Source: Roseovarius confluentis (GTDB lineage: Bacteria > Pseudomonadota > Alphaproteobacteria > Rhodobacterales > Rhodobacteraceae). From it: 64,000 bases of DNA. Shown here in pieces: positions 51,784-62,031 of the stretch (its first letter is position 1; every line of letters starts with the position of its first letter). The translations under genes were made by a program, and so were the position numbers. The stretch lies in NCBI RefSeq assembly GCF_002917925.1, contig NZ_PPFE01000008.1, positions 62,001-126,000 of the forward strand, read 5' to 3'. The notes under the pieces are model-generated. The model saw only the letters and a program-made list of their open reading frames with translations. It did not search any database and had not been told where the DNA came from.

Positions 51784-52995
51784 ATGATCCGGGTGTTTCT
51801 GGCTTTGATGATGTGCCTTTGGGCAATGGGTGCGAACGCGCAGTCCTTTGGCGGGCTGGCGCGTGTCGACATGGAGGGATCGCGCCTGTCGGACACGCGG
51901 CAGGGGCTGGTTCTGGAACTGGCGCTGAGCCAGGGCGTGCCGTGGCGCGTGTTCACGCTGGACGCGCCGGAACGGCTGGTGGTCGACTTCCGCGAAGTGG
52001 ACTGGCGCGGCGTGGACGGTACGCTTTTGGACATGGCGGAGCGTGCGCGCGAGGTGCGCGTGGGGTCGTTTCAGCCCGGCTGGTCCCGCATGGTGGTCGC
52101 GCTGACGGGGCCGTTTGGCATCGAGGCCGCGGATATGGCGTTGGATGCGGAAGCCGGCACGGCGCAGCTTGTGATCGAACTGGAGGAGACGTCACCAGAG
52201 ACGTTCGCCGCAGCCGCTGGAGCGCCAGACCTGCCGGGTTGGGATTTGCGCAAGGCCTCTGGTCTGGATCGCATGGAAAAGGATGCGGACAAACCCTTTA
52301 CCGTGGTGATCGACCCGGGCCATGGCGGGATCGATCCGGGGGCCGAAAAGGATGGTCTGGCGGAAAAGGATCTGATGTTGGCGCTGGCGCGGGAAATGAA
52401 AGATGTGCTGGTGCGCGACGCCGACATCCGGGTGGTTCTGACGCGCGAGGATGACAGCTTCGTCTCGCTGGAACGGCGCGTGGCCATCGCGCACCAGGTC
52501 CGCGCGGATTTGTTCCTGTCGCTTCATGCCGATGCGCTGAGCGAGGGGCGGGCGCATGGTGCGACCGTCTATACCCTGTCCGACAGCGCGTCCGACAAGG
52601 CCTCCGAGGCGCTGGCCGAACGGCATGACCGGGCCGACCTGCTGGCCGGGATCGACCTGACCGGCTCGGATGACACGGTCGCCGACGTGCTGATGGACCT
52701 GGCCCGGTTGGAAACACAGCCCCGTGCAGGCCAGCTTGCCAAGGCGATCCAACTGGGCATTCGCGAGAACGGCCTGCCCTTGAATTCGCGGCCCATGAGG
52801 ATGGCGGGATTTTCGGTGCTGAAGTCGCCGGATATCCCGTCGGTGCTGCTGGAGGTGGGTTTTCTCAGTTCCGACCGTGACCGGGCGAATATCGCCGACA
52901 AGGCCTGGCGGGACCGGATGGCACAGGCGGTCAGCGACGCGGTCGTCGCCTGGAGAATGGCCGACGCCGCCAATGCCGAACTGGTGCGGCAATGA
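51784..52995 (+). CDS. N-acetylmuramoyl-L-alanine amidase, AmiC type (403 aa)
   Basis: Signal peptide (1-19), AMIN domain (about 25-130) that targets the septum, and a zinc amidase_3 domain (about 175-395): VIDPGHGGIDPGAE, REDDSFVSLERRVAIAHQ, DLFLSLHADALSE and SVLLEVGFLSSDRDRAN, with the metal His and catalytic Glu in place. It cleaves septal peptidoglycan during cell separation. The PBP1A gene follows after about 90 bp, the usual alphaproteobacterial order. Confidence 0.94.
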   Translation: MIRVFLALMMCLWAMGANAQSFGGLARVDMEGSRLSDTRQGLVLELALSQGVPWRVFTLDAPERLVVDFREVDWRGVDGTLLDMAERAREVRVGSFQPGWSRMVVALTGPFGIEAADMALDAEAGTAQLVIELEETSPETFAAAAGAPDLPGWDLRKASGLDRMEKDADKPFTVVIDPGHGGIDPGAEKDGLAEKDLMLALAREMKDVLVRDADIRVVLTREDDSFVSLERRVAIAHQVRADLFLSLHADALSEGRAHGATVYTLSDSASDKASEALAERHDRADLLAGIDLTGSDDTVADVLMDLARLETQPRAGQLAKAIQLGIRENGLPLNSRPMRMAGFSVLKSPDIPSVLLEVGFLSSDRDRANIADKAWRDRMAQAVSDAVVAWRMADAANAELVRQ

Positions 52996-53083
52996 GGCGC
53001 TTATGGTCGTCCCACGCGGGAATGTGTTTTGACGCGCTTTGCGGCGACGACTATATGAGGGCGACTTTGAAAGGACCTTTGTC

Positions 53084-55606
53084 TTGTTGAGACCCATCAC
53101 CACTTTCCTTGGCACCATCTTCAGCCTCGTGACGCTTGTTGTCGTGGTGATCGCGCTGTCGATCGGCGCGGTGTTTCATATCTATGGCAAGGATCTTCCC
53201 AGCCACGAAAGCCTGGCCAATTACACCCCCCCGACGATCAGCCGGATCTATTCGGGCGAGGGGCGCATCATCGACGAGTTCAGCCGCGAGCGGCGGCTGT
53301 TCACCCCGGCGGAGGATATTCCCGACCTCGTGAAGCAGGCGTTCATCTCGGCCGAGGACAAGAATTTCTACAACCATGGTGGCTATGACGCGCGCGGGAT
53401 CGCCGCGGCGGTGGTCGAGGCGGTGCGGTCGCGCGGGCAGAACGTACGCGGCGCGTCCACCATCACCCAGCAGGTGATGAAGAACTTCCTGTTGTCCGGC
53501 GACCGGCGCATCGAGCGCAAGATCAAGGAGATCATCCTGGCCACGCGGATCGAGGAGACGCTGAGCAAGGAAGACATCCTCGAGCTTTACATGAACGAGA
53601 TCTTCCTCGGTCAGAATTCCTATGGCGTGACGGCGGCGGCGCAGACCTATTTCAACAAGCCCCTGCGGGAACTGGCCCCGCACGAGGCGGCGTTCCTGGC
53701 GTCGATGCCAAAGGCGCCGTCGGATTATCATCCGGTGCGCGAAGCAGAGCGGCTGATGTCGCGGCGCAACTTCGTTCTGAAGGAGATGTACGAGAACGGG
53801 TACATCGACGAGGCGAGTTACGAGACCGAGGTGGCGATGCCGCTCAAGTCGGTTCAGAACGGCGATTTCGAACCGTTTTCCGCCCAGCTGCCGCCGCGCG
53901 ATTATTTCACCGACGAGATCCGCCGCCAACTGAGCCAGGATTTCGGCGAAGGCGAGTTCTTTTCCGGCGGGCTGGCCGTGCGGGCCACGATCGACCGCGA
54001 ATTGCAGAACATCGCGGCGGAGGCCCTGCGCGAACAGCTGGAAACCTATGACCGCGGCACGGGCCGGTGGCGCGGGACGGGCAAGACCCTGCCCGCCGAG
54101 GCGCTGGAAAGCGAAGAGGCATGGCGCGCGGCGCTGGCCGACACGCGGGTCGCGCGCGACATCGAACTTGACGGGACATGGTACCCCGCCGTGATCCTGG
54201 AGATCGGGGACCAGCAGATGCGTCTGGGCATCGAAGGGGTCGAGGAGACCGAGGCCGAGCCCCACGTGGTTCCGCGCGACGATATCGCCTGGTTGCCCGG
54301 CAACTTCCAGCAAACCTTCGAGCGGGGCGAGATCGTCCATGTGCGGCGCATGACAGCCGACAGCGATGGCAGCTTTATACGCTGGACGCTGCGGCAGGTG
54401 CCGCAGGTGCAAGGCGGGTTCGTTGCGATGGACGTCAACACCGGCCGCGTGCTGGCGATGCAGGGCGGGTTTTCCTATCAGCACTCGGTCTTCAACCGCG
54501 CCACGCAGGCCAAGCGCCAGCCCGGATCGAGCTTCAAGCCCTTCGTCTACGCCTCCGCGCTGGATAGCGGCTATACGCCCGCGACGATCGTCGTGGACGC
54601 CCCGATCGAGATCAACACGCCGCAGGGTCTGTGGCGGCCCAAAAACTCGTCGAACAAGTTCTACGGACCGACACCGCTGAGGACGGGGATCGAGCAGTCG
54701 CGGAACCTGATGACGGTCCGCCTGGCCGAAGAGGTCGGCATGGAGACGGTGGCGCGCTATGCCGAGAAATTCGGTGTCTATGACAACATGAAACCGTTCC
54801 TGGCAAACGCGTTGGGGTCGGAGGAGACCACGCTATATAAAATGGTGGCGGCCTATTCGATGTTCGCCAATGGCGGTGAGCGGGTCCAGCCGACGCTGGT
54901 GGACCGGGTGCAGGACCGCTATGGCCGCACTGTTTACCGTCACGACACGCGCGATTGCACCGATTGCAACGATCCGGGTATCCCGCGGTCGCGCGGCCCG
55001 CGGATCGTGTCCGATCGTGAACGCGTGATGGATCCGGTGACGGCCTATCAGCTGACCTCGATGATGAAGGGTGTGGTTGACCGGGGCACGGCCCGCGGTG
55101 CGATCAACCTGCCGGTGCCGATCGCCGGCAAGACCGGCACCACCAACGATGCGCGCGACGTGTGGTTCGTGGGCTTTTCATCCACCATCGCGGCGGGCTG
55201 TTACATCGGTTATGACCAGCCGCGCGGCATGGGGCGGGGCGCTTACGGGTCGTCGATGTGCGGTCCGGTCTTCCAGGCGTTCATGGAGAAGGCGATCGAG
55301 AAATACGGTGGCTCCAACTTCAAGGTGCCCGAGGGCTGTGACTTTATCAACATCGACCGGTATTCCGGCTCGCGTCTGCCCGAGGGCGCATCCGGCGCGA
55401 ACGTGGTGTCAGAATGTTTCCGCGAGGGCGAAGACCCGCTTTTCGGGATCACCTTCGATGGCGGTTACGCGATGGGCGGCGATTTCGACCTGTTCCAGGC
55501 GGGAGAGACCGAGCAGGTGCGCGAGGTTACCACGTCGACCGGCGACAAGGCGCAGGTCGGGCAGAAATCCAGCTTTGGCAACATGAGCTCGGGCGGCCTG
55601 TACTGA
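53084..55606 (+). CDS. mrcA: penicillin-binding protein 1A, TTG start (840 aa)
   Basis: A bifunctional peptidoglycan synthase. One membrane anchor (about 7-32), glycosyltransferase domain with E91 (ISAEDKNFYNHGGYD), STITQQVMKNFLL and EIFLGQNSYG; an OB-like insert; then the transpeptidase with S482-x-x-K485 (GSSFKPF), SRN and KTGTTNDARD. The only start that fits the AAAGGA site is TTG 53084 (8 bases away); an ATG at 53056 is in another frame and stops quickly. Lies between the amidase and prfB. Confidence 0.94.
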   Translation: MLRPITTFLGTIFSLVTLVVVVIALSIGAVFHIYGKDLPSHESLANYTPPTISRIYSGEGRIIDEFSRERRLFTPAEDIPDLVKQAFISAEDKNFYNHGGYDARGIAAAVVEAVRSRGQNVRGASTITQQVMKNFLLSGDRRIERKIKEIILATRIEETLSKEDILELYMNEIFLGQNSYGVTAAAQTYFNKPLRELAPHEAAFLASMPKAPSDYHPVREAERLMSRRNFVLKEMYENGYIDEASYETEVAMPLKSVQNGDFEPFSAQLPPRDYFTDEIRRQLSQDFGEGEFFSGGLAVRATIDRELQNIAAEALREQLETYDRGTGRWRGTGKTLPAEALESEEAWRAALADTRVARDIELDGTWYPAVILEIGDQQMRLGIEGVEETEAEPHVVPRDDIAWLPGNFQQTFERGEIVHVRRMTADSDGSFIRWTLRQVPQVQGGFVAMDVNTGRVLAMQGGFSYQHSVFNRATQAKRQPGSSFKPFVYASALDSGYTPATIVVDAPIEINTPQGLWRPKNSSNKFYGPTPLRTGIEQSRNLMTVRLAEEVGMETVARYAEKFGVYDNMKPFLANALGSEETTLYKMVAAYSMFANGGERVQPTLVDRVQDRYGRTVYRHDTRDCTDCNDPGIPRSRGPRIVSDRERVMDPVTAYQLTSMMKGVVDRGTARGAINLPVPIAGKTGTTNDARDVWFVGFSSTIAAGCYIGYDQPRGMGRGAYGSSMCGPVFQAFMEKAIEKYGGSNFKVPEGCDFINIDRYSGSRLPEGASGANVVSECFREGEDPLFGITFDGGYAMGGDFDLFQAGETEQVREVTTSTGDKAQVGQKSSFGNMSSGGLY

Positions 55607-55704
55607 CGGGCCGGCCGGCTGCTTCGCACAGGTGCGCGTGATCTTGTCCGCGGCGAAGGGCCTTGATATCACCAAGCCCTGAGCAGACCAAGGACACCGC
55701 CCAA

Positions 55705-56835
55705 ATGCGCGCCGAGATACAGACACTTGTTTCCGAGATCGAAACTTCGCTGGAGCTGTTGCGTCAGCGGATGGCGTGGGAGACCGCGCAGCACCGGCTG
55801 GAAGAGTTCAACGCCCGCGTCGAGGACCCCAACCTGTGGGACGACCCGACAAAGGCGCAGGCGTTGATGCGTGAGCGGCAGGCGCTGGTCGATGCCATCG
55901 AAACGCATGATTCCATCAAGGCGGAGCTGGAAGACCAGACCGGCCTGATCGAGCTGGGCGAGATGGAAGAGGACGACGAGGTCGTGTCCGAGGCCGAGGA
56001 GGCGCTGCGGCGTCTGGCCAAGAGGGCGGCGGCGAAGGAGCTGGAGGCGCTGCTGAACGGCGAGGCCGACAGCAACGACACCTTCCTGGAAATCAACGCG
56101 GGCGCGGGCGGCACGGAAAGCTGCGACTGGGCCAACATGCTGGCGCGGATGTATGTCCGCTGGGCCGAGCAGCATGGCTACAGCGTCGAGCTGCAGTCCG
56201 AGACGCCGGGCGACGAGGCCGGGATCAAGTCTGCGGCCTACAAGATCAGCGGGCACAACGCTTATGGCTGGCTGAAATCCGAATCGGGCGTGCACCGGTT
56301 GGTGCGTATTTCGCCCTACGATTCGGCAGCCAAGCGGCACACGTCTTTCAGCTCTGTCTGGGTGTACCCGGTGGTCGACGACAATATCGAGATCGAGGTC
56401 AATCCCAGCGATATCCGCATCGACACCTATCGCAGTTCCGGCGCGGGCGGTCAGCACGTGAACAAGACCGACTCGGCGGTGCGGATCACGCACCATCCCA
56501 CGGGGATTGTCGTGACCAGTTCGGAAAAATCGCAGCACCAGAACCGCGATATCGCCATGAAGGCGCTGAAATCGCGGCTGTACCAGCTGGAGCTGGACAA
56601 GCGGAATGCCGATATCAACGCCGCGCACGAGGCCAAGGGCGATGCCGGCTGGGGCAACCAGATCCGGTCTTACGTGCTGCAACCCTACCAGATGGTGAAG
56701 GACCTGCGCACCGGGCACGAGACCAGCGACACCAAGGGCGTGCTGGACGGGGACCTGGACCCATTCATGGCCGCCACGCTGGCGCTGGACGTGTCGGGCA
56801 AGTCCCGCGCCGAGGCGCAGGGCGAGGATGTCTAG
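55705..56835 (+). CDS. prfB: peptide chain release factor 2 (376 aa)
   Basis: Recognises UGA and UAA stops. The GGQ motif is at G248-G249-Q250 ([21 protein letters not shown]). The anticodon-like loop reads [14 protein letters not shown], with SPY where E. coli has SPF. The gene is a single open frame from ATG 55705: the programmed +1 frameshift of E. coli prfB is absent. It overlaps the next gene by 8 bp. Confidence 0.95.
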   Translation: MRAEIQTLVSEIETSLELLRQRMAWETAQHRLEEFNARVEDPNLWDDPTKAQALMRERQALVDAIETHDSIKAELEDQTGLIELGEMEEDDEVVSEAEEALRRLAKRAAAKELEALLNGEADSNDTFLEINAGAGGTESCDWANMLARMYVRWAEQHGYSVELQSETPGDEAGIKSAAYKISGHNAYGWLKSESGVHRLVRISPYDSAAKRHTSFSSVWVYPVVDDNIEIEVNPSDIRIDTYRSSGAGGQHVNKTDSAVRITHHPTGIVVTSSEKSQHQNRDIAMKALKSRLYQLELDKRNADINAAHEAKGDAGWGNQIRSYVLQPYQMVKDLRTGHETSDTKGVLDGDLDPFMAATLALDVSGKSRAEAQGEDV

Positions 56836-57652
56836 CGCTCTGGCCGCAGCGAGCGTCGTACTGACGCTGGCCGCGGGCGGCTTGCGCGCGCAGGAAGACA
56901 CTCTGGGTGAGGTATTGGCAGACCATGGCTGCGTGGTTGGACCGTCGGAAGTCACGGCCGATGACGGTTTACCACGGGAATTGCGCGACGAATTGATAGC
57001 CTATGCCGAAACGGCATTGGACGCCGGACAGGCGAAGCGGCAGGGCGAGTGGATCGTGCTGGGACCGGAGCTGTGCACCATCCGTCCGCCGGAAATCGAC
57101 AGCGCTTACGACATCACCGCGCCCGTCGTTGCGCGGAGTATCAGCGCCGTCGATGCCTATGCGGAGTTCGAGGAATACGGCTGTTTTGTCGCGAGCGAGG
57201 AGATGCAGCAGGATCTGATGGAGCAGGACGGCTTGACCCGCGACGCGGCGGCGGTCGTGTATCTCGAGGTTCTTGCCGAGGGCGTCCGCTCGGGCCAGGT
57301 CAGCTTTTTCTCCGACGATCCGCTGCGCACGCCGATGGGGTTTCAAGTTCTGACGGGCGAGTGTGCGGATGTGCCAAGGATCGACGACATCCGGCGCAGC
57401 CAGGCGCTGATGCTGGAGCATTTCGACACGCTGGTGCGCGATAATGCGAGCCGCGTGACCTGCGAGGCGAACGGCGCGCCGGTCACCGTCGAGGTGGGGC
57501 AGACGCTGACGGATCTCACGAACGGTGAGGCGGTCAACGCCTGGACGATGATGGACATGCTGATGCTGGCGATCGGCGCAGGCTGGGTCGAGGGGATCAG
57601 CGCAACCGAGCGCGGCACCCCGCGTCCGCCGATCTGTTCCTATGACGAGTGA
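56828..57652 (+). CDS. hypothetical exported protein (274 aa)
   Basis: A signal peptide (1-21, ending LRA) is followed by a soluble region with six or so Cys, including [29 protein letters not shown] and GECADVP, in two loosely repeated halves; disulfides are likely in the periplasm. I recognise no family. It overlaps the prfB stop by 8 bp and the amidase start by 11 bp, so it is translated with both. Confidence 0.75.
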   Translation: MSSALAAASVVLTLAAGGLRAQEDTLGEVLADHGCVVGPSEVTADDGLPRELRDELIAYAETALDAGQAKRQGEWIVLGPELCTIRPPEIDSAYDITAPVVARSISAVDAYAEFEEYGCFVASEEMQQDLMEQDGLTRDAAAVVYLEVLAEGVRSGQVSFFSDDPLRTPMGFQVLTGECADVPRIDDIRRSQALMLEHFDTLVRDNASRVTCEANGAPVTVEVGQTLTDLTNGEAVNAWTMMDMLMLAIGAGWVEGISATERGTPRPPICSYDE

Positions 57653-59054
57653 TCCGCTGACATTGAGCGCGGCGGATCAGGTGGATGCGATCCGCGCGGG
57701 ACGGTTGCGCGCGACCGATCTGATGGCGGCGACACTGGACCGGATCGATGCCGTGAATGGCCCGCTCAATGCCATCGTGTCGATGCGCGACCGGGAGACG
57801 CTGTTGAACGAGGCCCGGGCGGCGGACAAGGCCGAGGCCAAAGGCCCGCTGCACGGTTTGCCACTCGCGGTAAAGGATCTGGCCGATGCCGCGGGATTGC
57901 CGACCAGCCATGGCTCGCCTGCGTTTGCCGGGCAGATCGCCACCGGGGACAGTCCGCATATCGCACCGCTGAGGGCGGCGGGCGCGGTCGTGATCGGCAA
58001 GACCAATACGCCGGAATTCGGGTTGGGCAGCCACACGTACAACCCCGTTCACGGGGTCACCGCGAACCCCTATGAGCTTTCGCACAGTTGTGGCGGGTCG
58101 TCCGGTGGTGCCGCCGTGGCGCTGGCGGCGGGGATGCTGTCGGTTGCGGATGGCTCTGACATGATGGGCAGCCTGCGCAACCCGGCGGGGTGGAACAACG
58201 TCTACGGGATGCGCCCCAGCTGGGGTAGGGTGCCGGGCGGGGCGGAGGGTGATCTCTTCCTGCATCGGCTATCGACCAATGGGCCGATGGCCCGCTGCCC
58301 CGGCGACCTTGCGTTATTGCTGGACGTGATGTCGGTGCCGCAGGCGGGCGTCGTGCCCGGGCCGGAGTTTGCGCCGGTAGGCGCGCTGCGTGGCGAAGCG
58401 GCAGGCTTGCGCGTGGCGTGGCTGGCGGATTGGAACGGCGCATTGCCGTTCGAAGGCGGTATCCTGTCCCTGTGCGAGGCGGCGCTGGATGTGCTGGGGC
58501 GGGTGGGCTGCACCGTGGACAGCCCCGCGGCGCCGTTTTCCCACGAGGCGCTGTGGCAGTCCTGGACCACGTTGCGCAGCTGGGCCATCGCGTCGGACAA
58601 GTCGCCAATGTACGAAGACGACACGCTGCGCGGGCATCTCAAGCCCGAGGCGATCTGGGAGATCGAGCAGGGCCGCGCGCTGTCGGCGCTGGACGTGCAC
58701 GCGGCGAGTGTGCTGCGGTCCGACTGGCTGCGCGCCGCCGACGCTTTTTTCGAGCGGTTTGATGTGATCGCGCTGCCGACAGCACAGGTCTGGCCATTCG
58801 ACAAGACGCTGGACTGGCCGAAGACGGTCGCCGGGCAGGGGATGGACACCTATCATCGTTGGATGGAGGTGGTTGTGCCGGCGAGCCTGCTGGGTCTGCC
58901 AGCGGTCGCAGTGCCAGCCGGGTTCGGGCCGCAGGGCCTGCCGATGGGGCTGCAACTGATCGGGCGGCACGGCGACGATGCGCGCCTGCTGGAGCTGGCC
59001 GAGGCCTACCATCGGGAAACGCTCTGGCCACAAACCTGCCCTCCGGCGCTTTGA
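57642..59054 (+). CDS. amidase signature family protein (470 aa)
   Basis: Ser-cisSer-Lys hydrolase. Lys in LPLAVKDLADAAG (about 72), the Gly/Ser-rich core HSCGGSSGGAAVALAAG with cis-Ser, and the nucleophile Ser in DGSDMMGSLRNPAGWN (about 175) are present. Full length. It hydrolyses amides in the cytoplasm, but the family is broad. There is no gatA/gatC neighbour, so a role in tRNA amidation is unlikely. Confidence 0.9.
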   Translation: MTSDPLTLSAADQVDAIRAGRLRATDLMAATLDRIDAVNGPLNAIVSMRDRETLLNEARAADKAEAKGPLHGLPLAVKDLADAAGLPTSHGSPAFAGQIATGDSPHIAPLRAAGAVVIGKTNTPEFGLGSHTYNPVHGVTANPYELSHSCGGSSGGAAVALAAGMLSVADGSDMMGSLRNPAGWNNVYGMRPSWGRVPGGAEGDLFLHRLSTNGPMARCPGDLALLLDVMSVPQAGVVPGPEFAPVGALRGEAAGLRVAWLADWNGALPFEGGILSLCEAALDVLGRVGCTVDSPAAPFSHEALWQSWTTLRSWAIASDKSPMYEDDTLRGHLKPEAIWEIEQGRALSALDVHAASVLRSDWLRAADAFFERFDVIALPTAQVWPFDKTLDWPKTVAGQGMDTYHRWMEVVVPASLLGLPAVAVPAGFGPQGLPMGLQLIGRHGDDARLLELAEAYHRETLWPQTCPPAL

Positions 59055-59126
59055 TCGTCGGACGGTCAAATTGAGCTTTGTCAGGATCAGTGGTGGCGGT
59101 AAGCTTTCGGTCCAAGGGAGGATGAC

Positions 59127-59966
59127 ATGGCAAAGAGGGAGAAGCCCGAACAACCCTTGGGCGTTCCGCCGATGGGAGCCGTCACCTGGGGCATGCTGAG
59201 CCGCGCCCTTGCCCGAAGCTGGCAGGATATGCGCCGCGCGCCCGGCTACGCGATCCTGTTCGCGGGCGTTTACGTCGCCATCGGCTGGTTCATGATCTGG
59301 GTCACGTGGGTGACGGGGCAGACATACTGGCTGATCTTCGCCGCCGTGGGCTTTCCGCTGGTGGGGCCCTTCGCTGCGGTCGGCCTCTACGAGGTCAGTC
59401 ACCGGCTGGAGAACGGCACGCCGCTCGTGGCACGGGACATCCTGGGCGTGATCTTTGACCAGCGGCACCGGCAATTGCCGTCGATCTGCGCCGTGGTGAT
59501 CGTGGTGTTCCTGTTCTGGTTCTTCCTGGCGCACATGATCTTCGCGTTGTTCCTGGGCTTTTCGACCATGACCAACGTGTCCTCGACCTACGATATCTAC
59601 CTGACGCGCGAAGGCCTGACGATGCTGGCCGTCGGGGGCGCCGTGGGCGCGGCCTTCGCGATGCTGCTCTATTCGATGACGGTTATCGCGTTGCCGCTTC
59701 TACTGGACCGAGAGGTTGATTTCGTGACGGCGATGATCACCAGCATACAGACCGTGGCCGGCAACCCCGGCCCGATGCTGGGCTGGGCCGTGATCGTGGC
59801 AGTTTTGACGTTTGTCGCTCTTTTGCCGGCGTTCCTGGGGCTTTTCGTGGTTCTGCCGCTTCTGGGGCATGGAACCTGGCACCTTTATCGCCAAATCGTC
59901 GCCGCTGGAACGCGGGAGGAAAACGCCGGCTTTGACCGGCAACAGGATGGTGCCACGGCAACCTGA
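59127..59966 (+). CDS. DUF2189 family membrane protein (279 aa)
   Basis: Polytopic, about six helices, starting with a cytoplasmic head ([41 protein letters not shown]) typical of DUF2189. Function unknown; proteins of this family often lie near cytochrome oxidase or stress genes, which is not the case here. GGGAGG lies 5 bases before ATG 59127. Convergent with mazG, 2 bp apart. Confidence 0.88.
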   Translation: MAKREKPEQPLGVPPMGAVTWGMLSRALARSWQDMRRAPGYAILFAGVYVAIGWFMIWVTWVTGQTYWLIFAAVGFPLVGPFAAVGLYEVSHRLENGTPLVARDILGVIFDQRHRQLPSICAVVIVVFLFWFFLAHMIFALFLGFSTMTNVSSTYDIYLTREGLTMLAVGGAVGAAFAMLLYSMTVIALPLLLDREVDFVTAMITSIQTVAGNPGPMLGWAVIVAVLTFVALLPAFLGLFVVLPLLGHGTWHLYRQIVAAGTREENAGFDRQQDGATAT

Positions 59967-59968
59967 TC

Positions 59969-60781
59969 TCAGGCTTTCTCCTCGCGCTTGGCCTGGTCCC
60001 AGAGCGTGTCCATCTCGGCCAGACCGGACTCTTGCGGCGTTTTGCCCTGTTCGGACAGCAACGCCTCGATCCGTTCGAACCGGCGGGTGAACTTGGCGTT
60101 GGCGCGGCGCAGGGCCTGTTCGGGGTCGACCTTCATATGCCGCGCGAGGTTGGCCATGACGAAGAGAAGATCGCCGAATTCCTCCTCGACCTCGTCCGGG
60201 CCGAGCGTGTCGGCGGCTTCTTGCAACTCGTGCGCTTCCTCGGTGATCTTGTCGAGCACGTGCGAGGCGTCGGGCCAGTCGAAGCCCACCCGCGCCGCGC
60301 GTTTCTGCAGTTTTACCGCGCGCATGAGCGCCGGCAGGCCGACCGCGACGCCATCCAGAACACCGGTCTGGGCCTTGGCCGCCCGTTCGGCCGCCTTGAC
60401 GGTTTCCCAGTCGCGGGTCTGCTCTTCGGCGGACTTGTCGCGGCTTTCATCGCCAAAGACATGCGGGTGGCGGGCCACCATCTTGTCGGCGATGCCGTTG
60501 GCCACGTCATCGAAATCGAACAATCCCTTGTCGTCGGCGATCTGGGCGTGGAACACGGCCTGCAACAGCAGGTCGCCAAGCTCGTCGCGCAGCTCGTTCC
60601 ACTGGCCGCGCTCGATGGCGTCGGCGACCTCGTAAGCTTCCTCGATGGTGTAGGGGGCGATGGTGCCGAAATCCTGTTCGATGTCCCACGGGCAGCCGGT
60701 GTCGGGATCGCGCAGCGACCGCATGATCGCGCGCAGCCGGGGCATCCCGCCCTTGGGATCATGGATCAGGTCATCGGGCAT
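59969..60781 (-). CDS. mazG: nucleoside triphosphate pyrophosphohydrolase MazG (270 aa)
   Basis: Hydrolyses NTPs and dNTPs to monophosphates, removing aberrant nucleotides. Two MazG domains: the first has GCPWDIEQDFGTIAPYTIEEAYEVADAIE and ELGDLLLQAVFHAQIA (ExxD metal sites), the second EEAHELQEA and EEEFGDLLFVMANLARHM. Full length. ATG 60781 with GGAGG upstream. Divergent from an M20 gene. Confidence 0.95.
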   Translation of the reverse strand: MPDDLIHDPKGGMPRLRAIMRSLRDPDTGCPWDIEQDFGTIAPYTIEEAYEVADAIERGQWNELRDELGDLLLQAVFHAQIADDKGLFDFDDVANGIADKMVARHPHVFGDESRDKSAEEQTRDWETVKAAERAAKAQTGVLDGVAVGLPALMRAVKLQKRAARVGFDWPDASHVLDKITEEAHELQEAADTLGPDEVEEEFGDLLFVMANLARHMKVDPEQALRRANAKFTRRFERIEALLSEQGKTPQESGLAEMDTLWDQAKREEKA

Positions 60782-60845
60782 TGCACCCTCCTTGGTTCTG
60801 GCGTTGAGTGGACCCTGACCGCAGAGCAAAGAGGAGTCCAGACGC

Positions 60846-62015
60846 TTGGCCATCATCAACCGGATCGCGGGGTTCGCAGACGACATGACGGCATGGCGCA
60901 GGCATCTGCACCAGCGGCCCGAACTTGGGTTTGACTGCTTCGAGACCGCGGCCTTCGTTGTGGAGCGGTTGCGGGAGTTCGGGGTCAGCGAGATCGAGAC
61001 CGGGATTGCCCGGACCGGCGTGGTGGCGGTGATCGAGGGGCAGGGGCAGGGGCCGACCATCGGGCTGCGCGCCGACATGGACGCGCTGCCAATAGAGGAA
61101 ACGACCGGCGTGCCCCATGCCTCGCAGACGCCAGGCGCGATGCATGCATGCGGGCATGACGGGCACACCACGATGCTGTTGGGCGCGGCGCGGTACCTGG
61201 CCGAGACGCGCAATTTCAAAGGTCGCGTTGCGCTGATCTTTCAGCCCAGCGAGGAGGCGGGGCCGGGCGGTGGGCGGATCATGGTCGAGGAAGGCATCAT
61301 GGAGCGATTCGGGATCGAACAGGTCTATGCCCTGCACACCATGCCGGGGGATGCCGAAGGGCGGTTCAGCACCACGCCGGGGCCGATCATGGCGGCGGTG
61401 GACACGTTCCACATCGATATCACCGGGCAGGGCGGGCACGGCGCCTTTCCGCATCACACACGCGACCCGGTCGTGGCGGCGGCGGGGATGGTGCAGGCGA
61501 TCCAGACCATCGTCAGCCGTAACCACCACGCGTTGCAGGACCTGGTCGTGTCGGTGACCCAGATCCACACCGGCAGCGCCGAGAATATCGTGCCCGAGAC
61601 GGCCTATGTGAACGGCACGATCCGCACCTTTGCGCCGGAGGTGCAACAGATGGTGCACACGCGGCTGGAAGAGATCATCGCGGGGCAGGCGGCCTCTTAC
61701 GGGGTCGAGGCGGCCTTGCGGATCGAGACAGGCTATCCGGCGACGGTGAACCATGTTGACCAGACGGCCTTTGCCGCCGAAGTCGCGGGCGAGGTGTCGG
61801 GCGCGGGCATGGTGAAGACCGACCGCCAGCGCGAGATGGGGGCAGAGGATTTCGCCTTCATGCTGAACGCGCGGCCCGGGGCCTACCTGTTCCTGGGGCA
61901 GGGCGAGGGGCCGGCGCTGCATCATCCCGGCTTTGATTTCAACGACAGAGTGGCGCCTGTTGGCGCGTCGTTCTTTGCCCGGCTGGTGGAGCGGGCGCAG
62001 CCGCTGAACGGATAA
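60846..62015 (+). CDS. M20 family amidohydrolase (hippurate hydrolase-like), TTG start (389 aa)
   Basis: Same motif series as the gene at 14113: GLRADMDALPIEETTGVPHASQTPGAMHACGHDGHTTML, FQPSEEAGPGGGRIMVEEG and GQGGHGAFPHHTRDPV. Only a TTG at 60846 fits the family N-terminus (MAIINRIAGFADDM), with GAGGAG 9 bases upstream; no in-frame ATG precedes it. It lies 16 bp before agmatinase, so a role in releasing nitrogen from acylated amines or arginine products is possible. Confidence 0.91.
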   Translation: MAIINRIAGFADDMTAWRRHLHQRPELGFDCFETAAFVVERLREFGVSEIETGIARTGVVAVIEGQGQGPTIGLRADMDALPIEETTGVPHASQTPGAMHACGHDGHTTMLLGAARYLAETRNFKGRVALIFQPSEEAGPGGGRIMVEEGIMERFGIEQVYALHTMPGDAEGRFSTTPGPIMAAVDTFHIDITGQGGHGAFPHHTRDPVVAAAGMVQAIQTIVSRNHHALQDLVVSVTQIHTGSAENIVPETAYVNGTIRTFAPEVQQMVHTRLEEIIAGQAASYGVEAALRIETGYPATVNHVDQTAFAAEVAGEVSGAGMVKTDRQREMGAEDFAFMLNARPGAYLFLGQGEGPALHHPGFDFNDRVAPVGASFFARLVERAQPLNG

Positions 62016-62031
62016 TAAGGAGGCAACGAAG

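Noticed and set aside
55705..56835. Possible programmed +1 frameshift in prfB
   Set aside because: The frame is continuous from the ATG to the stop without an early in-frame TGA, so no recoding is needed.
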